This document shows positions 30,881 to 33,358 of a DNA stretch of 33,358 bases, one piece after another (position 1 is the stretch's first letter; each line of letters opens with the position of its first letter). The DNA is taken from positions 1-33,358 of the forward strand of contig JADFCZ010000060.1 in assembly GCA_018263295.1 (NCBI GenBank), given 5' to 3'. The position numbers and the translations under genes are program-made. Source of the DNA: Conexibacter sp. GTDB taxonomy: Bacteria; Actinomycetota; Thermoleophilia; Solirubrobacterales; 70-9. The notes under the pieces are model-generated. The model saw nothing but the letters and a program-made list of their open reading frames with translations. It had not been told where the DNA came from and searched no databases.

Positions 30881-31764
30881 GCGACGAGAACCACCCCCCG
30901 CCGTCGTTCGACGCGTTGATGCCGCCGCAGATCGCCGCCAAGGCGACCGACGTCGGCGCCGCCAAGGCGGGAATGCCGACGCTGACGATCTTCGCCCTCG
31001 CCGTGCTCGCCGGCGCGTTCATCTCACTCGGTGCCCTGTTCTCGACGACCGTCGTCGCCGGGGCCGCGGACGTGATCCCCTACGGCGTGGTCCGGCTCCT
31101 GGCCGGGCTCGTCTTCTGCCTCGGGCTGATCCTCGTCGTCGTCGCCGGGGCCGAGCTCTTCACCGGCAACAACCTGATCTCGATCGCATGGGCGGAGCGC
31201 AAGGTCTCGACCGGGCGCCTGCTCCGCAACTGGACCATCGTCTACCTCGGCAACCTGACCGGTGCGCTCGCGACGGTCGGGCTGATGTTCCTGAGCGGCC
31301 AGTACGAGTTCGGCGACGGCGCGATCGGCTCAGCGGCGCTGGCGATCGCCGACACGAAGTCCTCGCTCGGATTCGGACACGCGCTCGTGCTCGGGATCAT
31401 GTGCAACGCGCTCGTCTGCCTGGCGATCTGGATGGCTTACGGCGCCCGCTCGGTCACCGACAAGATCCTCGCGATCATCTTCCCAATCACCGCGTTCGTC
31501 GCCGCCGGGTTCGAGCACAGCATCGCCAACATGTACTTCCTGCCGATCGGCCTCGCGATCAAGCAGTGGGGCTCCGACTCGTTCTGGGCGTCGAGCGGCC
31601 TCGCCCCCGCCGACTTCGGGGGCCTCACCGTCCACAGCGCCGTCGTGGACAACCTGATCCCGGTCACGATCGGCAACGTGATCGGCGGGGCGCTGATGGT
31701 CGGGATCGTCTACTGGGTCATCTACCTGCGGCCCCGGGTCGAGGCCGCAGGGGTGGGCCGCTAG
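30877..31764 (+). CDS. focA: Formate/nitrite transporter (FNT) family channel, FocA-like
   Basis: A 295-residue FNT channel with six hydrophobic helices. Conserved blocks are AGAELFTGNN, GIMCNALVCLAIWMAYG and AGFEHSIANMYFLPIGL, whose histidine corresponds to the gating/proton-relay His of FocA. The protein sits in the inner membrane and exchanges formate (or nitrite or hydrosulfide in relatives). An AGGAG site precedes the ATG, which overlaps the fdhA stop as ATGA, so formate is the most likely substrate. The stop codon overlaps the stop of the opposing secreted-protein gene by sharing CTAG, leaving no room for an intergenic terminator. Confidence 0.92.
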   Translation: MSDENHPPPSFDALMPPQIAAKATDVGAAKAGMPTLTIFALAVLAGAFISLGALFSTTVVAGAADVIPYGVVRLLAGLVFCLGLILVVVAGAELFTGNNLISIAWAERKVSTGRLLRNWTIVYLGNLTGALATVGLMFLSGQYEFGDGAIGSAALAIADTKSSLGFGHALVLGIMCNALVCLAIWMAYGARSVTDKILAIIFPITAFVAAGFEHSIANMYFLPIGLAIKQWGSDSFWASSGLAPADFGGLTVHSAVVDNLIPVTIGNVIGGALMVGIVYWVIYLRPRVEAAGVGR

Positions 31765-32888
31765 CGCGGGATCACGACGGCGCGCTCGATCGCGCGCCGG
31801 TTGCCGGCCTCATCGCGCAGGCGCAGCCTCGCGACCGCGGGGCCGGCCGAAGTCGAGCGCCGGATCCTGACCTGGAGGCGATGGCTGCCGGCGCGAAGCG
31901 ACACGTCGGCCGACGAGCCGAGGCGCTCGTCGCCCCGCAGGACCCGGAGCCTGGCCGTGACGGGCTCGTCGGTCCGGAAGCGAACCCGGACGGTGCGACG
32001 GTCGCCTCGGACCCGGACCCGAGCCTCGCCGCGGACGCGGCCGGCGACGCTGTCGTCGGGCGGGTCGGCGAGGACCGCGGGGTCGGGCTCCTCGCCGGGC
32101 TTGAGCTCGTAGAAGCCCCAGGGCGGGCTCGCGTTCACGAGCCTCCCGTTCTCGCAGTGGGCGAGGAACGGGGCGACGCCGGCGCCCGGGTTCGAGGGGG
32201 TCATCCGGTACCAGCCCGGCGGCACCTCGACCCAGAGCACTCCGCCGTCGACCGACGACGAGGTCTCGGCGGGATCCGGGATCACCGACGAGTTGAAGTA
32301 GATCGGCCCGCGAGTGTTGCCCTCGACAGGGTCCATGGTCGCGGTCGAGCCGGCGAGACCGTGCGGGTAGACGTCCTTGAAGCCGGGGTCGAAGGTCGTC
32401 GCGTCACGCGCCTCGTGGATCGAGAAGGTCGAGACGATCACGCACTCCTTGATCGTCTGCTGGTCGTCGAGCGGGACGCTCAGCAGACCGGCGAACGCGG
32501 AGTAGTAGAGGTCGGGCGTCACCTGGAAGTGGACGGCCTCGAGATCCTGCCCGGAGGTGTGGAACGTCTGCAGGTAGGTGGTCCGGTATCCCGGCGGGGG
32601 ATCGATGTAGGGCGTCACGTTCGCGTCGTCGGGCACCTCGATGTCGTAACTGCCGTCGGGCTGAACCGGCGCCGCCAGCTCCGGGAACTCCTCGATCCGG
32701 ACGATCGCGCCCGGCATGTGGTCGTCGATGCCGAAGAAGGCGTAGGCGACGCCGCGGATGTGGACGGTGTCGTCGGCTCCGCCCGCGGATGCGGCGGCGG
32801 GAAGGAAGGCGACTGCAGTCAGTACGAGAGCGAGCGCGGTGAGCGAGGAGACGAGCGGCCGGCGGAGGCGGACGATGGACGTGCTCAA
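31761..32888 (-). CDS. Secreted protein of unknown function with C-terminal beta-rich domain
   Basis: A 375-residue exported protein I do not recognise. A signal peptide (about 10-36: PLVSSLTALALVLTAVAFLPAAASA) is followed by a region with a carboxypeptidase-regulatory-like feel (GAIVRIEEFPELAAPVQPDGSYDIEVPDD). The middle is rich in aromatic residues and Gly/Pro, with two cysteines (ECV, AHCENG). The last roughly 95 residues are rich in Arg and alternating hydrophobics (RVRGEARVRVRGDRRTVRVRFR), as in Ig-like cell-surface modules. The start is TTG at 32886-32888 with a GGAGG site 8 bases upstream. It is convergent with focA and shares four bases with it. A wall-associated or surface role is an inference. 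Confidence 0.8.
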   Translation of the reverse strand: MSTSIVRLRRPLVSSLTALALVLTAVAFLPAAASAGGADDTVHIRGVAYAFFGIDDHMPGAIVRIEEFPELAAPVQPDGSYDIEVPDDANVTPYIDPPPGYRTTYLQTFHTSGQDLEAVHFQVTPDLYYSAFAGLLSVPLDDQQTIKECVIVSTFSIHEARDATTFDPGFKDVYPHGLAGSTATMDPVEGNTRGPIYFNSSVIPDPAETSSSVDGGVLWVEVPPGWYRMTPSNPGAGVAPFLAHCENGRLVNASPPWGFYELKPGEEPDPAVLADPPDDSVAGRVRGEARVRVRGDRRTVRVRFRTDEPVTARLRVLRGDERLGSSADVSLRAGSHRLQVRIRRSTSAGPAVARLRLRDEAGNRRAIERAVVIPR

Positions 32889-32984
32889 CTCGGTTACCTC
32901 CAGGGGATGCTTGGTTTCGACCCCCGCGGACGCGCCCGCCGCGGCGAGCCGCGCAAACCTATCAGCGGAACTCGGTGACGGGTG

Positions 32985-33358
32985 TCAGCCAGTCGCGCGC
33001 TCGAGCTCGCGCGGCTTGACGTAGGCGGCGAGCCGGGCGCAGCCCGCCGTGAGCTCCGGCCACGGCACCCGTACCTCGAGCGTCGCCAGCGCACCGGTCG
33101 GGAACTTGCCCTCGAGCCGCTCGCGGCCGCCCTCCTCGCCGACGAGGAGCAGCGCGAGATCCTGCATCGCGGGCTGGTGGCCGACGAGCATCACCGAACG
33201 GTCAGGCCCGGGCGCGCGACCGAGGATCGCGAGGAGCTCCGCCGCCGAGCCGCCGTAGATGCCGGCCTCGTAGGCGACGCGCGGGGGGCGCTCGGCGGGG
33301 AACCCCGCCGCGACGAGCTCGAGGGTCTCGCGCGTGCGGGTCGCGGGCGAGCAGAGAA
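32985..33358 (-). CDS. SixA-type histidine phosphatase, 5' end cut
   Basis: The C-terminal 123 residues of a histidine phosphatase (phosphoglycerate mutase-like) protein are visible. They start at CSPATRTRETLELVAAG, which matches the SixA block after the missing catalytic RHG. The conserved second histidine is in MLVGHQPAMQDLALLL. The N-terminus with the catalytic His lies beyond the right edge. SixA-type enzymes remove phosphate from phosphohistidine or small phosphoesters. It ends 96 bases upstream of the secreted-protein gene on the same strand. That gap contains a GGAGG site and a TAGGTT hexamer (32956-32961, minus strand) but no good -35 box. Confidence 0.85.
   Translation of the reverse strand, partial: LCSPATRTRETLELVAAGFPAERPPRVAYEAGIYGGSAAELLAILGRAPGPDRSVMLVGHQPAMQDLALLLVGEEGGRERLEGKFPTGALATLEVRVPWPELTAGCARLAAYVKPRELERATG

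Noticed and set aside
28345-30890. Long plus-strand frame overlapping fdhA in another register
   Set aside because: Low-complexity Arg/Pro/Gly text without domains. The in-register fdhA has all cofactor motifs, and only the last part of this frame, which is focA, is real.

Overview
The window is about 70% G+C and densely coded. GTG and TTG starts are common, and neighbouring genes often overlap by 1-8 bases (ATGA, TGATG). The proteins suggest a high-GC actinobacterium of the Thermoleophilia/Solirubrobacterales kind, judged from gene style only, because no rRNA or other marker gene is present. I found no RNA gene, insertion sequence, phage gene or CRISPR array, and no gene-free stretch reaches 300 bases. 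The longest gaps are 13954-14088 and 26424-26564, both between divergent genes.

Left part (1-5031, all minus strand): a tightly overlapping operon that begins at 4985. The order is kdd (3,5-diaminohexanoate dehydrogenase), a hotdog thioesterase, kce (DUF849/BKACE cleavage enzyme), a TetR regulator, an S66 LD-carboxypeptidase/MccF-like peptidase, and a family-5 peptide-type solute-binding protein cut by the window edge. A consensus-like promoter and a perfect 10-bp palindrome lie at the operon head. The layout looks like a lysine/beta-lysine catabolic route whose last step is thioester hydrolysis, as in carnitine breakdown, instead of the usual Kal ammonia-lyase, combined with uptake or processing of peptides.

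Middle part (5051-19486): a TfoX-N protein diverges from a class II HDAC/acetylpolyamine amidohydrolase-like enzyme. Next comes a minus-strand MFS-HAD-M20 peptidase group. A DegV protein and a VOC protein converge on a shared palindrome. An MMPL exporter with a Gln-rich insertion diverges from a secreted sulfatase. The sulfatase converges on a two-gene operon encoding a secreted PHM-like copper protein with a C-terminal cupredoxin domain, followed by a secreted S15/CocE hydrolase.

Right part (19549-31764): a redox and C1/C3 carbon block. On the minus strand are PEP synthase and a four-gene pyruvate:ferredoxin oxidoreductase operon (gamma, alpha, beta, and a GltD-like flavoprotein with C-terminal ferredoxin clusters). 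Divergently on the plus strand are a fused NuoE-NuoF diaphorase, a Cys-type molybdo formate dehydrogenase catalytic subunit and a FocA-type formate channel. Together they could interconvert formate/CO2, NADH, ferredoxin, pyruvate and PEP. The 141-base divergent region carries a mirrored 10-bp element whose two copies each contain an ATG.

Right edge: a secreted protein of unknown function that overlaps the end of focA by 4 bases, and a truncated SixA-type histidine phosphatase.
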